From the NCBI GenBank assembly GCA_019059635.1, contig JAGVRJ010000003.1, positions 1,612,001 to 1,676,000 of the forward strand: a stretch of DNA of 64,000 nucleotides, written 5' to 3'. The position numbers were made by a program, and so were the translations under genes. The notes beneath the pieces were generated by a model. That model was not told the origin of the DNA and ran no database searches. It saw nothing but the letters and a program-made list of their open reading frames with translations. Positions 10,182 to 21,800 of this stretch are shown here, one piece after another. The DNA comes from Proales similis (lineage: Eukaryota > Rotifera > Eurotatoria > Ploima > Proalidae). Position 1 is the first letter of the stretch, and each line of letters begins with the position of its first letter.

Positions 10182-12318
10182 ATGGTTTCCTTCACCGAAT
10201 GCTTTGGCGGAATGCTGCAAAGGCAAGTCAAATTTCTGTCTGCTTCGGAGTCGAAGATTAAACTATCTGTCTGCGATTTCGGCCCATTTTCACAGGTTTC
10301 GTCGCCGGCCTAAATCACTCGAGCCCGACTCTGCTATCGGCGGTCTCTTACAGAATTATCCTGCTAATCCAGTACAGCATCCAGAACTAAATCCAGAGCT
10401 CAATCGCATCGCGGACGACCTTCGCTCAATAATCGCATTCGTCAATCCAAAGAGCGGCGGGCAAAAAGGACGCATCGTTTTTGAACGACTCAAGAACTAT
10501 CTGCATCGGGACAACGTGTTCGACTTGACCAAAAGTGGGCCGCGTGTTGGGTAAATGATCTTGAGCAAATCGCGCTTTGTTATGCGCTCGTCTTAGCCAA
10601 TCAATCATGACAGGCTGGAGAAACATGTGAACAATCCAAAACTAAGAATAATTGCATGTGGCGGCGACGGAACTGTTGGATGGTAAATATTTTCTCTTCC
10701 TGTACGTCAGCCCAAATACAGCGGCTTAACATTGGCCAAAAAGGATTTTGTCGGTGTTGGATGAGCTCAAGCTAGACGAGCCGCCGCCAATTGCAATTCT
10801 TCCGCTCGGCACCGGCAATGATTTGGCGCGCACACTTGGCTGGGGCGGCGGATATGCCAACGAGAGCATGGAGTCGTTTTTCGACCGCGTCATAAACGCC
10901 AAAGTAGTGAAGCTAGATCGTTGGTCGATAACAACCAGACCGGTGGAAGGCGGCAAGAGTCTTAGGCGAAGGCCATCACAGCGCAAATCGTCGATCGCCT
11001 CGTTGGCAAAGGAAAAACTGCCGCTCACTGTTCTAAACAACTATTTCAGCATTGGTGCCGACGCCAAGATCGCGCTCGACTTTCATTCGGCGCGCGAGAA
11101 AAATCCTGAGCTGTTTACTAGTCAGGCATTTAACAAAATGGAATATGCCAAGGTTGGTGGAGACCATGCCAGTTCAGTCACAATTTGAAATTCTAAACTT
11201 ATTTCTACAAACCTAGAACTACAGCAAAGACTTGATAAATCAGTCGTGCAAGAACACAATTCGTAGCATAGAAGTGTTTGAGTGCGACGGAGTAGACTAC
11301 TTGCCGCAGATTAGGGAATTAAATTGCCACTCGATTGTGTTCCTGAACATACCGAGCTACGCGAGCGGCAAGAAACCGTGGCGCAACAACAGTGAGAATG
11401 CAAGCGACAGACAAAGCTATTCGGACGGTCGACTCGAAATAGTCGGCTTTCACACGGCCGATTTTGTAAGTAGATCTGAACCACGAACAAGACAATGGCA
11501 AATTTAACCCCCAACAAAAACAACAGATGTTCTTACAGATCGGCGGACATGGCGACTGCATCGCCCAGGCGAAGCACATTCGAATAAAAACCGATCAAGC
11601 ATTACCGATGCAAGTGGACGGCGAGCCGACAGCCATGTGTCCGTGTGAGATAATTATCGAACGCAAGAACCAGGCGAATATGCTCCAAGTTTGCGGTGAA
11701 GAGGCACCAACCGACGAGAGCCCTTTTTATGAGTGTTAGTTGAATTTGTTCAATTTATTTCTCTCTTTTTTTTTTATTTTCTTATCCGATATCCTATCAA
11801 TTCCCTTGTTTAACCAATGGCATTTTATTTATTTTTTTTGTAACAAAATTCTCTTCTATTTCAAGTCAGTTTTCATATTCAGCGTTGGCTCAATATTATT
11901 TATTTATTTCTCTATTTTTTTTTTATCTTTTGATAAAATCGACCCTTCTAAACATGAGAAAAGCCGATTTTATTCAAGCTTCTCTTTACAAAACGTGTGC
12001 GTTTACTCTTGTGCGGAAAACTACTTGCAAATACCAAACAAAAAAAACGGTGTGTTTCATGTTTCAGTTTTGAAATCAATCCTCTTCTTGCTCGTTTCAA
12101 TTTCTGACTTGTGTTTCTTTGCGGTTTCGGATTTTGTTTTAAACAAAAATTTACTAATAAACACAGCTCACGAGCGTTTTGTCGGCCAACTTAAATTAAA
12201 TCTGTATTTAGATCTGAGGCGAATGGTAGCACCGCAAGCTTTGCTAGAGGCCTGTCTAGCTTCGAATCAAATCATATTTGATCAGAGTCTGAAACGAAAT
12301 CTCAACGTCAGCTACTAA
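10182..12318 (+). CDS. DGK: Diacylglycerol kinase, type IV-like catalytic core only
   Basis: Exons 10182-10222, 10296-10550, 10614-10682, 10744-11152, 11217-11465 and 11527-11734, then either a stop at 11737-11739 (about 411 aa) or splicing at 11734 (gttagt) to 12212-12318, which is in phase and gives about 445 aa. Start is the ATG at 10182; intron 1 has a GC-AG boundary (AAG, then GCAAGT). The DAGKc catalytic domain shows AFVNPKSGGQKG, IIACGGDGTVGW and ILPLGTGNDLARTLGWGGGY. The accessory domain has NNYFSIGADAKIALDFH, DGRLEIVGF, QIGGHGD and LPMQVDGEP. GGHGD and the preceding spacing resemble DGK zeta/iota. It should phosphorylate diacylglycerol to phosphatidic acid. No C1 zinc fingers, EF hands, SAM, PH or ankyrin repeats are found in or near the gene, which is unusual for animal DGKs. 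Confidence 0.85.
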
Positions 12319-12888
12319 GCAGTTAACTCCATTTGCTCACATCTCAGCTTTTGCTCATTTTTCTTTTTCAGGAAAACTCGTTATCACATTTTAGTACTCT
12401 TTCTCTCCAGAATTGAAATGTTCATAATTTTGCACTTATTTGAGTATATCAATCTCGTAAATTAAAACCTGGAAAAAGTCAACGACAATGTGTCTCAATG
12501 ATCACCAGCGGTTGTCAAGGCGCTTTCTCGACATGAAACGATAAGATAAAGTAGTTGCGATGGTGTTTTTAATTCTTCTGAATCAAGCGCCTCACTTGAA
12601 CACGTATGCGGCGTAAATAAGCTTCAGACGACGTATCGGACTGGAAATAATCGAGTTTGGCTTTTTCTCACTTTGGGTTCTTATGGTTACCAAGGTTGGT
12701 TGAGAAGGAGAATCAAAGCGAAAGAGCGATACAACGAGAGGGAGAGAGAGAGAGGGGAGGCAAGGAGTGAGCGGAGGCAGCTAACTCCTTTCTTCACTTC
12801 AAGCTAAATTCGCTGCAGCATAATAGATTTCCACATTTGCCTAGCATCATAATTGAGATGCTTGCCTAGTTGTTGAGTTGCGATCAGC
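12319..12888. other. Intergenic region, DGK to unknown gene
   Basis: AT-rich 3' flank of DGK followed by a purine run (GA-rich, about 12733-12770) upstream of the next gene. No open frame of interest was seen. Confidence 0.5.
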
Positions 12889-13692
12889 ATGCAGAAAGGC
12901 AAAAGGATGCTAAGCGTTCAAGAGCGCGAATTTTTGTTTCAGAGCGCCCAAGTGCCACTCGTCGGCTTTACATGCCGGCCAGAGAATAGAATTGTTGACT
13001 TCAAGCCTCGTCCCGAGTCGCTACAGCTCGAAGCAAGCCATATCAAACGCGAACTCAGACGAGCGAGCTCGTTCGCAAAGCCTTCACTTGAGTACAGACT
13101 GTGGCTAGAGGCCGGCAAGATTGATAAAAGTCATTTCAAGAGCGAGAATGCCGACAAATCGGTCAGCTTCAATTCGAATGTGTGGCGCAATTTCCGCCAG
13201 TCGGCCGGTCTACAAACCAGACGACGAGAAACCGTGAATGAATCCGTGAGTGCCATGTATCCGATTAATATTCCGGCGCCGTCCAAACTTGGCGAGAACA
13301 CGTACAGCAAATATCTCGAGCAGAACAGAACCAAGCTGTTTGAGTCGGGCCGAACCTACAACTGGGCTGCTCAGCGAACCGAAAAAGAGGACAAACAGAT
13401 GAAACTGCTGCGACTGAAATCTGAGAGTCGAAATCCTCCGATTGAGCTCAATCGAAACATTTCAGCGCCGCGCAACCTCAAACTCAATTCAGATGTAAAT
13501 GGCGATCAGAAAAATGCGCTTCCAGCGCTTGGTCCAACCTCGGTCAACGCTCTGCTCGTATCTTCCCAGCAATTGTTCGAAAAAGTTCCCGTTAGTCATT
13601 CAAGGCCATCGGGAAGCAAGCTGCTGTTCAGACAGAACCACCCCGATTTCGACAAGGTCCTGGCTGACCGTGCTTCAAAGCAAGCTTCTTGA
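12889..13692 (+). CDS. Unrecognised intronless gene, 267 aa basic protein
   Basis: A single uninterrupted frame starts with ATG at 12889 (MQKGKRMLSVQEREFLF) and stops at 13692, with AATAAA at 13784-13789. The protein is rich in Arg, Lys, Ser and Asn, has no signal peptide, transmembrane segment or clear coiled coil, and shows no motif I recognise. Short proline/aromatic phrases (VPLVGFTCRPENRIVDFKP, YRLWLEAGKIDKSHF, YSKYLEQNRTKLFESGRTY) are spaced through it, reminiscent of small microtubule-associated or ciliary proteins; that is only an impression. Codon use looks like its neighbours and the frame is long for chance, so it is probably real. Its stop codon lies 186 nt before the acid ceramidase start on the same strand. 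Confidence 0.6.
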   Translation: MQKGKRMLSVQEREFLFQSAQVPLVGFTCRPENRIVDFKPRPESLQLEASHIKRELRRASSFAKPSLEYRLWLEAGKIDKSHFKSENADKSVSFNSNVWRNFRQSAGLQTRRRETVNESVSAMYPINIPAPSKLGENTYSKYLEQNRTKLFESGRTYNWAAQRTEKEDKQMKLLRLKSESRNPPIELNRNISAPRNLKLNSDVNGDQKNALPALGPTSVNALLVSSQQLFEKVPVSHSRPSGSKLLFRQNHPDFDKVLADRASKQAS

Positions 13693-13878
13693 AAGCAACC
13701 AATTGATAAACCAGCACACCCATCTTGGTCGTTATCATCGTCACAAGGCTCAATGTTACCCGAACACATGACTTGAAATCGTGAATAAATTATTCAAAAG
13801 ACACATTTCATTTTCGTCCATGTAATTCATACTCATTTTGACTTTGATAATCTAAATCGAGCTCAACCAAATAGAAAA

Positions 13879-15595
13879 ATGAAACTTTTGCTAATTCTGG
13901 CACTTTGTCTGGGCCTGTGCTGCGCCCAAGTGCCCCCGGTAAATATATTCGAAGCGAACCTGGCTCCGGCTTTCACTCAATGACTCTATGCTTAAGTGGG
14001 ATGAGGTCTGTGTTTCGGGCGAGTATCCGCCTGATCCACAACGATCAGTGCCAACTTATGTGGTCAATTTGGACCTGCCGCCGGAGCAAAGATGGGTCGC
14101 ACTTGCTTCAAAATACCGAGATCCGGTTGGCATCCCATCAAGCTCATCAAGTCTCAAAACTAAATAACTCAAAAGCTCTTATTTAGCTCAGAGAACTGAT
14201 CGCCTACATAAAGAGCTTCATTTTGGAGTTCAGTCCGAAACTGCAAAAACTAATCACAATCGTCGACAACGATCTGGTTCGACAAAAACATCTTTTCCAG
14301 TTCTCTTGGTCTTTTTTTTATTCGAAACACTTGAATAGGGGGTTGTGGCTGATATGCTTCCGTCGCCGTATGGAGCTGAGATAAAGGGAATCGCAAACGC
14401 GACTGGAATGCCGCTCGGCGACGTGGTGCTCTACAACATATTCTATGAAATATTCACGCTCTGCACATCGATTGTCGGTCAAGACCAGCAAGGCCACACC
14501 TACCACGCAAGAAACCTCGACTTTGGCCTATTCCTCGGCTGGGACATCAAAAATGACGTAGGCTGCCTTGGCTTCCACTGCCAATGCTGTTCAAAAATAT
14601 GAACATTTGCCGCAGACATGGATGATAAGCGAGCTGCTGCGGCCGATGATCGTCAACGTAAACTACACAAAGGCAGGCGTAGTCAAGTACACCACAGCCA
14701 CTTTCATCGGCTACATTGGCATCATTACCGGAGTAAAGCCGGTAGATAAACTTACAATTTTCACCCACCTCAACTCTTCTCAATCCGTTCACCTTTTCAA
14801 GGGCGTGATGAGCTTTTCAATGAACGAACGATTTGAGGTCAACGGGGGCTACATCGGTTTGTTGAGTTTTTCATTTTCGCTCGGTCTCAATTTTACACGA
14901 GTTGGCTTGAAAAGGTCTTTTCGAATATTTGCTCGGAATCAACAGGAACCAGGCATGGACCACATTGATCGCGCGAGAGATATTTGAGAACGACGATATT
15001 GATTTTGAGCGAGCTGTGCAAACACTGGCAAACACACCTCTGATTGCTCCATGCTACTACATAATGGGCGGCCCCGGACCAAATCAGGTTTGTGTCTAAT
15101 TTGGCCATCGACGTCTACAGATAAAATAGCTGTGCAAATAAAGGGAGCTGTAATAACACGAGACAGAGCCAAGGCTGCTGACGTCTGGCGCCTCGGAACA
15201 AACTCATCCTGGTTCCTTGTCGAGACCAACTACGATCACTGGAAAGCGCCGCTGTTCATTGACGATCGAAGGACACCGGCATATGCCTGCATGAATAAAA
15301 TGGGCCGAGAGGTAGCAAACAAGAAACTGCTCGTTAAAAATTGTTGGCACTTGAAAACTAAATTCAAACGCTTCGTATCCAGAAATTCTCTTTTGCCAGT
15401 CTTTTCAACGTTCTTTCATCCAAGCCGGTGCTGAACAAAGTAAGCTTTCTTAGACAAAAAAAAACAGCTCGCTGAGCAGAAGGCTGCAAATTGATACTCT
15501 TCTAGCTCACAGTTTACTCGTCCTTGATGCAAGTCCAGTCTGGTAAAATGGAAACCTACATCCAGCGATGCCCTTCACCTTGTCAGCCGTTTTGA
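13879..15595 (+). CDS. ASAH1: Acid ceramidase (N-acylsphingosine amidohydrolase)
   Basis: Ten exons: 13879-13938, 13997-14125, 14187-14276, 14339-14557, 14616-14741, 14802-14856, 14915-15087, 15144-15311, 15383-15439 and 15506-15595, all in phase, giving 388 aa (human protein 395). Exon 1 is a signal peptide ([17 protein letters not shown]). The conserved sequence then runs: [12 protein letters not shown], the autocleavage/nucleophile site [10 protein letters not shown] (Cys as N-terminal nucleophile of the beta chain), [58 protein letters not shown] and a Cys-bearing C-terminus ([10 protein letters not shown]). Known role: lysosomal hydrolysis of ceramide to sphingosine and fatty acid after self-cleavage. 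NAAA is the closest alternative, but the spacing and C-terminus favour ASAH1. Several introns begin with GTT rather than GTA/GTG. Confidence 0.92.
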
Positions 15596-15717
15596 AGGAT
15601 TCTAAAATAATTCTTTCCCTTTTTCTACTCAAATACGGACTGCTCGTATTTATTCTCCAAATCAAAATCATAATCATAATAGTCAAATATAAGAGCAAAT
15701 AAAATTTCCTGCTTTTA

Positions 15718-16522
15718 CTAAGCAATTTCTAAAAATCTCTTCAATTCAAGCGAAAACTTGTGAACAGGGAAGCCCATGATGTTGAAATAGTCGCCGACCA
15801 CTTCCTTGATCAAAGAGCTGCCAAGGCCTTGAATTCCGTACGAGCCGGACTTGTCCAGAGGCTCCCCTGTTTCCACATACGCTTTAATAACCTCTTCGCT
15901 CAGCTCGGCCATTCGCACCAGAGACTGCTCGCAAAAGGTGTGCGATCTAAAGCCGCTTGTGTCGCATTTCTTGACCAAGGTAACTCCCGTCACCACAAAG
16001 TGGTCCCGGCCACTCAATCTGCCACGAAATCTGTATTACCACCAAAGACTCATCAAGAGAGTAGAACTGTGAATCCCACCCTCGAAGCATTGAGCACGCA
16101 TGCTCTTTGTCAACCGGCTTTTCGTAAATGATTCCGTCTTTGTGGACCACAGTGTCCGCTCCAATCACCACATGCCAATCTGAATCCTGGCTGACTCGGT
16201 CAAAAGTGTTCAAACCCAGTATGACACAGCAGACCACGCTTACCCGTTTCTTTTCAGCAATTTCGCTCGCTTTTATGCGCGAATACTCCATGACGTATTC
16301 GGCCGGACTCGCAAACGAGCTCTGGTCCAGATCTTCGGCAAAAGTCGAGGGAACAACTTCAATGCTCAAACCCTTGTGAAACCTTGTCAATAATCATCAG
16401 CTTGACGTGTTCTCCTGAGTCAAACTAACCAGATGCCGTTCGAGGGCTTCACGTCGTCGTGGTGAAGCACTGGCTAATATGATCGGTTTGCTTTTCAGAA
16501 AGTGCTTGGCGGATTCCAGCAT
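15718..16522 (-). CDS. Maf-type nucleotide pyrophosphatase (ASMTL Maf domain-like)
   Basis: Four exons on the minus strand: 16522-16430, 16372-16244, 16186-16080 and 16018-15718, giving 209 aa. Landmarks of the Maf/HAM1 superfamily fold are visible: ILASASPRRREALERHL at the start, GLSIEVVPSTFAEDLD, VIGADTVV (the conserved Asp region), EKPVDKEHACSMLRGLSGRDH, FVVTGVTLV, YVETGEPLDKSGSYGIQGLG and VVGDYFNIMGFPV. Bacterial and eukaryotic Maf proteins hydrolyse dTTP/UTP or modified nucleotides to monophosphates. The protein aligns best with the N-terminal half of vertebrate ASMTL but has no methyltransferase domain, so it is a stand-alone Maf. It converges with acid ceramidase (122 bp between stop codons) and lies just downstream of FIP1 on the same strand. 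Confidence 0.9.
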
Positions 16523-16821
16523 TCTAAGCTTATTGAATGATCATTTGAAGAATGGCTGAGGTAACTCGGCACATTTCGAATTCTGCTCTGAACAAGTCAA
16601 GAGGCGCGCTAAGCCCGTCGAATTTCGCTTAGAAAAGAAAAAGTGATGGCTTGTTTTCGTTCTGTATTTAGCTCGTGTCAAAACTCTTTCAAAAAGAGAC
16701 GTAGCCGAAAATTTACATTTGAGCAGTAAATAGCGAAAGTTGTAAAGAAAACAGTGCGTTTCGATTCGTTATTTCGATTCGTTGGACTTTTCGATCACAA
16801 TTAGAATTAATAGAATTCATT

Positions 16822-18700
16822 TCACTCTTGCTTACTGGCCTCTGCCTCAGTCTGATTTGAATTGGACTGGATGGAGCCTTCTCTTTCCTTACTATCTCTG
16901 TCCTTGTGTCGTGAGGTTTTTTTAGACCTGCGACTAGACGACGACTTTCGATAATCGTCGTCTTCTTGAGACCTGCCACGGCTGCTGCGCTTGTGCTCGC
17001 GAGAGCGCGATCTGTCTCGGGACTTTTCTTTCGATCGCTCGCGCGACTTATCACGAGAACGATTGCGTCGGCCGTCGTAGCGATCGTTGTAACGATGCGA
17101 TGTACGTCGAGATGGGCTCCTGGACGATGATCTGTATCTCGAATCTCTATTGTCTCTGTTGCGTTGTCAGAACTCGAAACTATTCTCGGAGCTTTATTTG
17201 AGTCTCTTTCCTTACCTTGGTTTAGCAGCTCTTTTGTCGTCGCGTCTATCGTGAGGTGAGGATTGCTTACTGGGCGTCGGACTTCGCGATTGTTTTGATT
17301 TATGAGGAGATCTAAGCGAGTTTCAGAAACTTTTTGTTAATAATTGTTACTTTTGGTTTTTCAAATAAGATTATGATTACTGCTTGTCCCAGACAGGCGC
17401 GCCTGTCTGCTGCTGCATCAATTGAGGTGGCATATTAGCAAAGTTGGGCTGACCAAATGAAGAGAGGTGTGGAGGCATGCCGCCGCGGTCGGCTTGCATC
17501 GGACCCATGTGAGGTGAGTATTGAAGTGGCGAAGGAAAATGGGGCGACATTTGGCCCTGGCCTCCGGGAAACATGGGCATGTTGGGCGGAGGCATTCGAG
17601 GCGGAGGCATCCTGTTCATCATGCCACCTGGAGGCGTCCATCCAGGCGGAGGGGCACTGAGATCGGGCATTCCGAAAGGATTCATTGCTTCATCAGGGCC
17701 CATGCCTTGAGAAATGGGTCGACGAGAGGTAGAGTCGGTCGATCCGATCACATCAATCTGTCCTGGCTGCTTTCGTTGTTGTTGTTGTTGTTGTTGTTGT
17801 TGATGATGAGGCTGTTGGACGCCGGGACTCATAAATCTCATGCCGTTCATTTTCTGCTGATGTTGTTGATGATGCATAAAGTTGGGCGGCGGAAGATGAG
17901 GCTGTGCCAGCAAAGGCATGCCGGGCCCTGGACCCATTGGGAGCAGCGGAGCGGGCTGCATTCCTGCTCCGCTCTTGAGCGCGGCCGTCTCTGCTCTAAG
18001 GCGTTTCTGCTTCATGCAATAAGCGATCCAAGTCTCTTCGTTGAAACCGTAGTTGAAGTAGTCGGTTATATCGGCACCGGGCTTGCGCCACGGTTTGTCT
18101 TCGTCTTTGACCCCTTGCAGGTCGAACTCATACGTTGGCAAATCGTTTATCAAGCCGGGCGCTTCAACATCTACGCCTTTGACGGCCGGTTTGCTAGCTG
18201 CGGCAGCTGCTGCTCCTCCTGGAGCTGCTGTGCCCACTGTCTGATTAACAGAGGCTGTGAGGCTTTTTTGTCGCGCCACAGGCGTTGAGCCGTTTGTCGG
18301 CGTGGCTTGTGCCTGCCCGAATGGTTTGATGGGTTCGATAACAATGTTGAAATTGTCGTTTTCATCATCGTCGTCGTCTTCGTCGTCGTCGTCTTCTTGT
18401 TTATCTTCGCTTGCCTCCTCTTTGTTTTCGTCTTGTTCCTCATCTTCCATTTTTGCATCGTCATTTCCATCATTCTCCTGTTCGATCTGTTCGCTTAGGA
18501 AAAAATGCGGCTTCTCGTCTACATCTGTTCCGTTTTGCCCCGCTTCTGATTGCTCGTCTTGCCTGAAGCAGATTTGAGTACAAGATGGAGCCATTTTCAA
18601 CATTGAGAAAGCACGCTCACCTTTCGCTACCATAAAGCCATTTGTCGTCCTCTTCAGCGTTGCCGTTCAAGACTTCGGACTTTTCGGTTTCGGACGACAT
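16822..18700 (-). CDS. FIP1L1: Pre-mRNA 3'-end processing factor FIP1
   Basis: Four exons on the minus strand: 18700-18631, 18557-17381, 17311-17216 and 17155-16822, giving 558 aa. Exon 1 ([13 protein letters not shown]) ends in the typical WLYG. An acidic D/E run follows (about residues 60-80), then the diagnostic FIP1 motif [20 protein letters not shown], a Pro/Gln/Met-rich region with a polyglutamine run encoded near 17779-17804, and a C-terminal RS/RD/RE-rich tail ([19 protein letters not shown]). In the family, FIP1 is a subunit of CPSF that contacts poly(A) polymerase and U-rich RNA. Start chosen at 18700 because the in-frame extension in exon 2 is intronic. The start is 125 bp from the start of SPIDR on the opposite strand. 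Confidence 0.93.
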
Positions 18701-18825
18701 TCTCTCGACTGCTCCGTAAGAATACTGCATGCGCTCAATTCGTACGTTCGCGCCTTACTGGGCCGACATTATGCAGGCGAGCAGCTGCAATTGAACGAGT
18801 CTTTAAACGAAGTAGACAGAAAAAT
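18701..18825. promoter_or_regulatory. Bidirectional promoter interval, FIP1/SPIDR
   Basis: Only 125 bp separate the ATG of FIP1 (minus strand, 18700) from the ATG of the SPIDR-like gene (plus strand, 18826). Both 5' UTRs and any core promoter elements must fit here or overlap the coding regions. No TATA box is obvious. Confidence 0.55.
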
Positions 18826-21800
18826 ATGAACTCGAAACGCTCTTCATTTAGGAGCGCTTTCAGGACCGGTCCGAGTCGAGCCAAGCGCCGCGTATCTGAG
18901 TTGAGTAAGCATCCGGAATGAAACCAATGAGCGCCTGACCAATTTAACGATCTCTTCACATCTTAGTCATTTCAGAACTAGACCAAGACCAGCCATTGAA
19001 CAGAACCGAAACTGACCAGGCCCAGTCACGTGCTCTATCAGAACTCATTGACGAATCGATTCAAGAAGTAGATGAAATCGAAAATCGGCCGCTGTGCAAA
19101 AAGCCGAAAAATTCGCTGCTGCAATCTTTGTTCGAAGAGTCAAGTCCGAGGAGAGATTTGAAGAGAGTCGCTCGATCGGTGGATGCATTCGGCAGCAGTG
19201 AGTTTGAATTTGAAGAAATCGAGAAGAGTGAGACGACTGGGCGTTTAAGACGAAAAGAGCGTCGAATTTCATACAATGTGGACGAGATTGCCAATGTAGA
19301 GGACCAGATTGAAGCGGCACCGATCGCTCTCAGTTCAAAACAAAGACGACCGGCACTAGAATCGTTGCTGAGCGATAACGAAGAAGACTTGCAACCAGGC
19401 ACGACGAATGAGCATCGTACTGTGAACCTTCTGTCGATTTCGGCCTCATCGCTATCACTTGACGAGAACGAGCCTGAGGTGGAAGTGGCGAAAAAATCGC
19501 GCACTCGTAAACACGAGCTCATTTTAGATGAGCTTGATCGAGAGGCAGAGACCGAAATTTTCAATTGTGATCCGCTCCAAGATTGCCCTACTGCGTCTGA
19601 GCCAATCAGTATCTTCAGGTCACGAATTACGCACACCAACCCGTTAATTGGTGAATTGGAAGTGAAGAAAAAGCGAAGCAAGAGTCTAAAGTAATTTTGC
19701 TTGCTCGCCAACGAGTTGAAGATATTAACTCGGCTGATTGGTTTAGAAACGGACATGCAGATCGGCTGCAAAGGCTGTTATTGAGGCTAAATTCCACAAT
19801 CAATTTAGTCAAGCATCGAATCGATCGGCGCGAGTCCAATTTTGTGGGTAATGTATGAAATTTAGAAGCCGGAGAAAAGTGAATGCTAAACATGAAAAAA
19901 CTCAAGTGCAGAACACACTTCAGTTGGACGCGTTTTACTTTGAATTCAGAAAAGGATCGAGAAACCAACTTCTGCACGTGAGCAATGCCCTGGATCCAGA
20001 CGAGGAATACGCCTACGTTCTAATAAATCGGGAATTGAGCGAGGAAATGAATCTGGGCTCAAGCGGTACTTTGAGCATTCGGATCTTGGTCTATCCGCCC
20101 TGGTTAGCTTTGCGTTTGTTATTTTTTTGTCATATTTGCTAGGCTCTATAGTATCGTCTTAAGGCGTCGAATGTTCCTCGGCTCGTCAAAGCGAAACTTG
20201 TATTTCTGCGCCAATCTAATCGAAGTGGTCGAGTCGAACGAGCTTCAAGTCTCAACATTCAAAAGGACGATTTGCTCATTCTCCGGCCTCGTTTGTCCTC
20301 AATGCGACCAATCCAGTGGGGACAACGGGTGCAACTTGTGTCTGTTTGAATCGGGCCAGTATGATCAGTTGCGAAAGAAAAAAACGGAATCAAATTCAAA
20401 GGCAGTAGTCTCCGCATCTCAAAACTACATGCTCTACACTCAGAGCGACCTGGACTATTACAAAGCAGACGTGGGAGAGAGCGAGTCTCAGTACATGAAA
20501 TTGAACTCCATTCTGGATGCCCTGGAGTCGTGCGGCTACTATGGCTATTTGGGCTTCAGAGCAGCCGTGCAGCGAATCGGCCTGAATCATGCGTCCGACT
20601 TTTTGACTCAATTCTCTCAATATCAATTCACACAACAAACAGGACCGTTGCGGTAATCACCAACAGCCAACCTTGATCGTTTAAATGCTCCGAGATAAAT
20701 GAAAAACCAGTCAGACAGCGATTGTGATGGACAAGTGTGGCATGTTCGCGGTGATCGAATTTCCGACAAAACTTCCGCCTGAGACGGAGCTCAACGAAGG
20801 AGTCAAATACGAGTTCGACTCATTGAGGGTGACTGGTAAACAGCCGCTGAGCGAACTGTATCTAAACACTTGGCAATTGGCTTTTCAAACTTGACTAACA
20901 ACAATAATCAAAGACCACAGCTTCAAGTTCAGATCGAGCAAATGATGGAGTCTATCGGCAGCAAACCAAACTCGCCCAAGCTGAAGCATTTTCAAAAGAC
21001 AGTTTTCTGCTTTGAGTTTACTCGAGAAAGCACCTTGAAGAATCTGGGAGCGTCGATGCAATCGTTCATTCCTCTTCCTACAGTCGTTAGTCTTGCCGAC
21101 GAGCCTAAAGGGAAGATATTGATCAGTTTATCTGATCTGATTCCCATCAAACTGTTTAAAAAAGGCGCCGACTTGACTCTGGTAGTCAAGCTGAAAGCAG
21201 AGTTGAATTTGAGAACAGTCAAGCTCGTTTCGTTCAGACAAATTAAAGACGGTCGGATGAATTTGAATTTGGCGAGAAATCTCATAAGCGTCTCGAAGAG
21301 CTGTTCAGTTAAAAATCTACTTCTGAATCAACAAGGTGCCTGCTAAAAAGCCTTCTCTGTCTCGTAAGCAAATGTTGTAAAAATTTTAAAAAATCAGGTG
21401 AAATCGACTCGAACCCGTTTACAAACGTTTGCCAAAATGACAACGGACCTGTTCAGGCCGAGTCAATTAGATCAATTCATTTGAGAGATGTTGACCAAGT
21501 CCAAAATTGCCAAAGTAGTCTCGTCCACTTCCAAGGAAGAGTCATGGAGGTGGATGAGGAGAGAAGCGGACTCTATTCGCTGTGCTCCGATTGCTTTCAA
21601 TGGACAAGAATTCAAGGCGACGAGTAAGACTCATTCAGACATTCAGTTTGAGCTTAAGCAACTTTGAAGAGGCTTGAAACTAGTTCGACTGGGCCGAGTT
21701 GCCTATTCTGCTTGAAAAAGTCGCTGAACAAGCCTTCGATCAGACTGTGGACGGTATTGGACTGCGTTGGAATATCTAAACCGGTTCGTCTGCTTCTGCA

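Noticed and set aside
9715-10295. N-terminal extension of DGK with a hydrophobic, membrane-helix-like start
   Set aside because: It begins at TTG, not ATG, runs through a poly(A) stretch and lacks any DGK feature; the ATG at 10182 with a GC-AG intron gives a cleaner frame. A resemblance to the N-terminal helix of DGK epsilon is probably chance.
17521-18577. Long open frames antisense to FIP1, including poly-Leu and poly-Ser/Val stretches
   Set aside because: They mirror the polyglutamine and acidic repeats of FIP1 and have no independent support.
19777-19874. Very short introns (about 32-34 nt) in SPIDR
   Set aside because: An 89-nt intron with a gttatt donor restores the frame and matches the family better. 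Similar apparent tiny introns in RPAP1 and PLEKHA were removed or left unresolved for the same reason.
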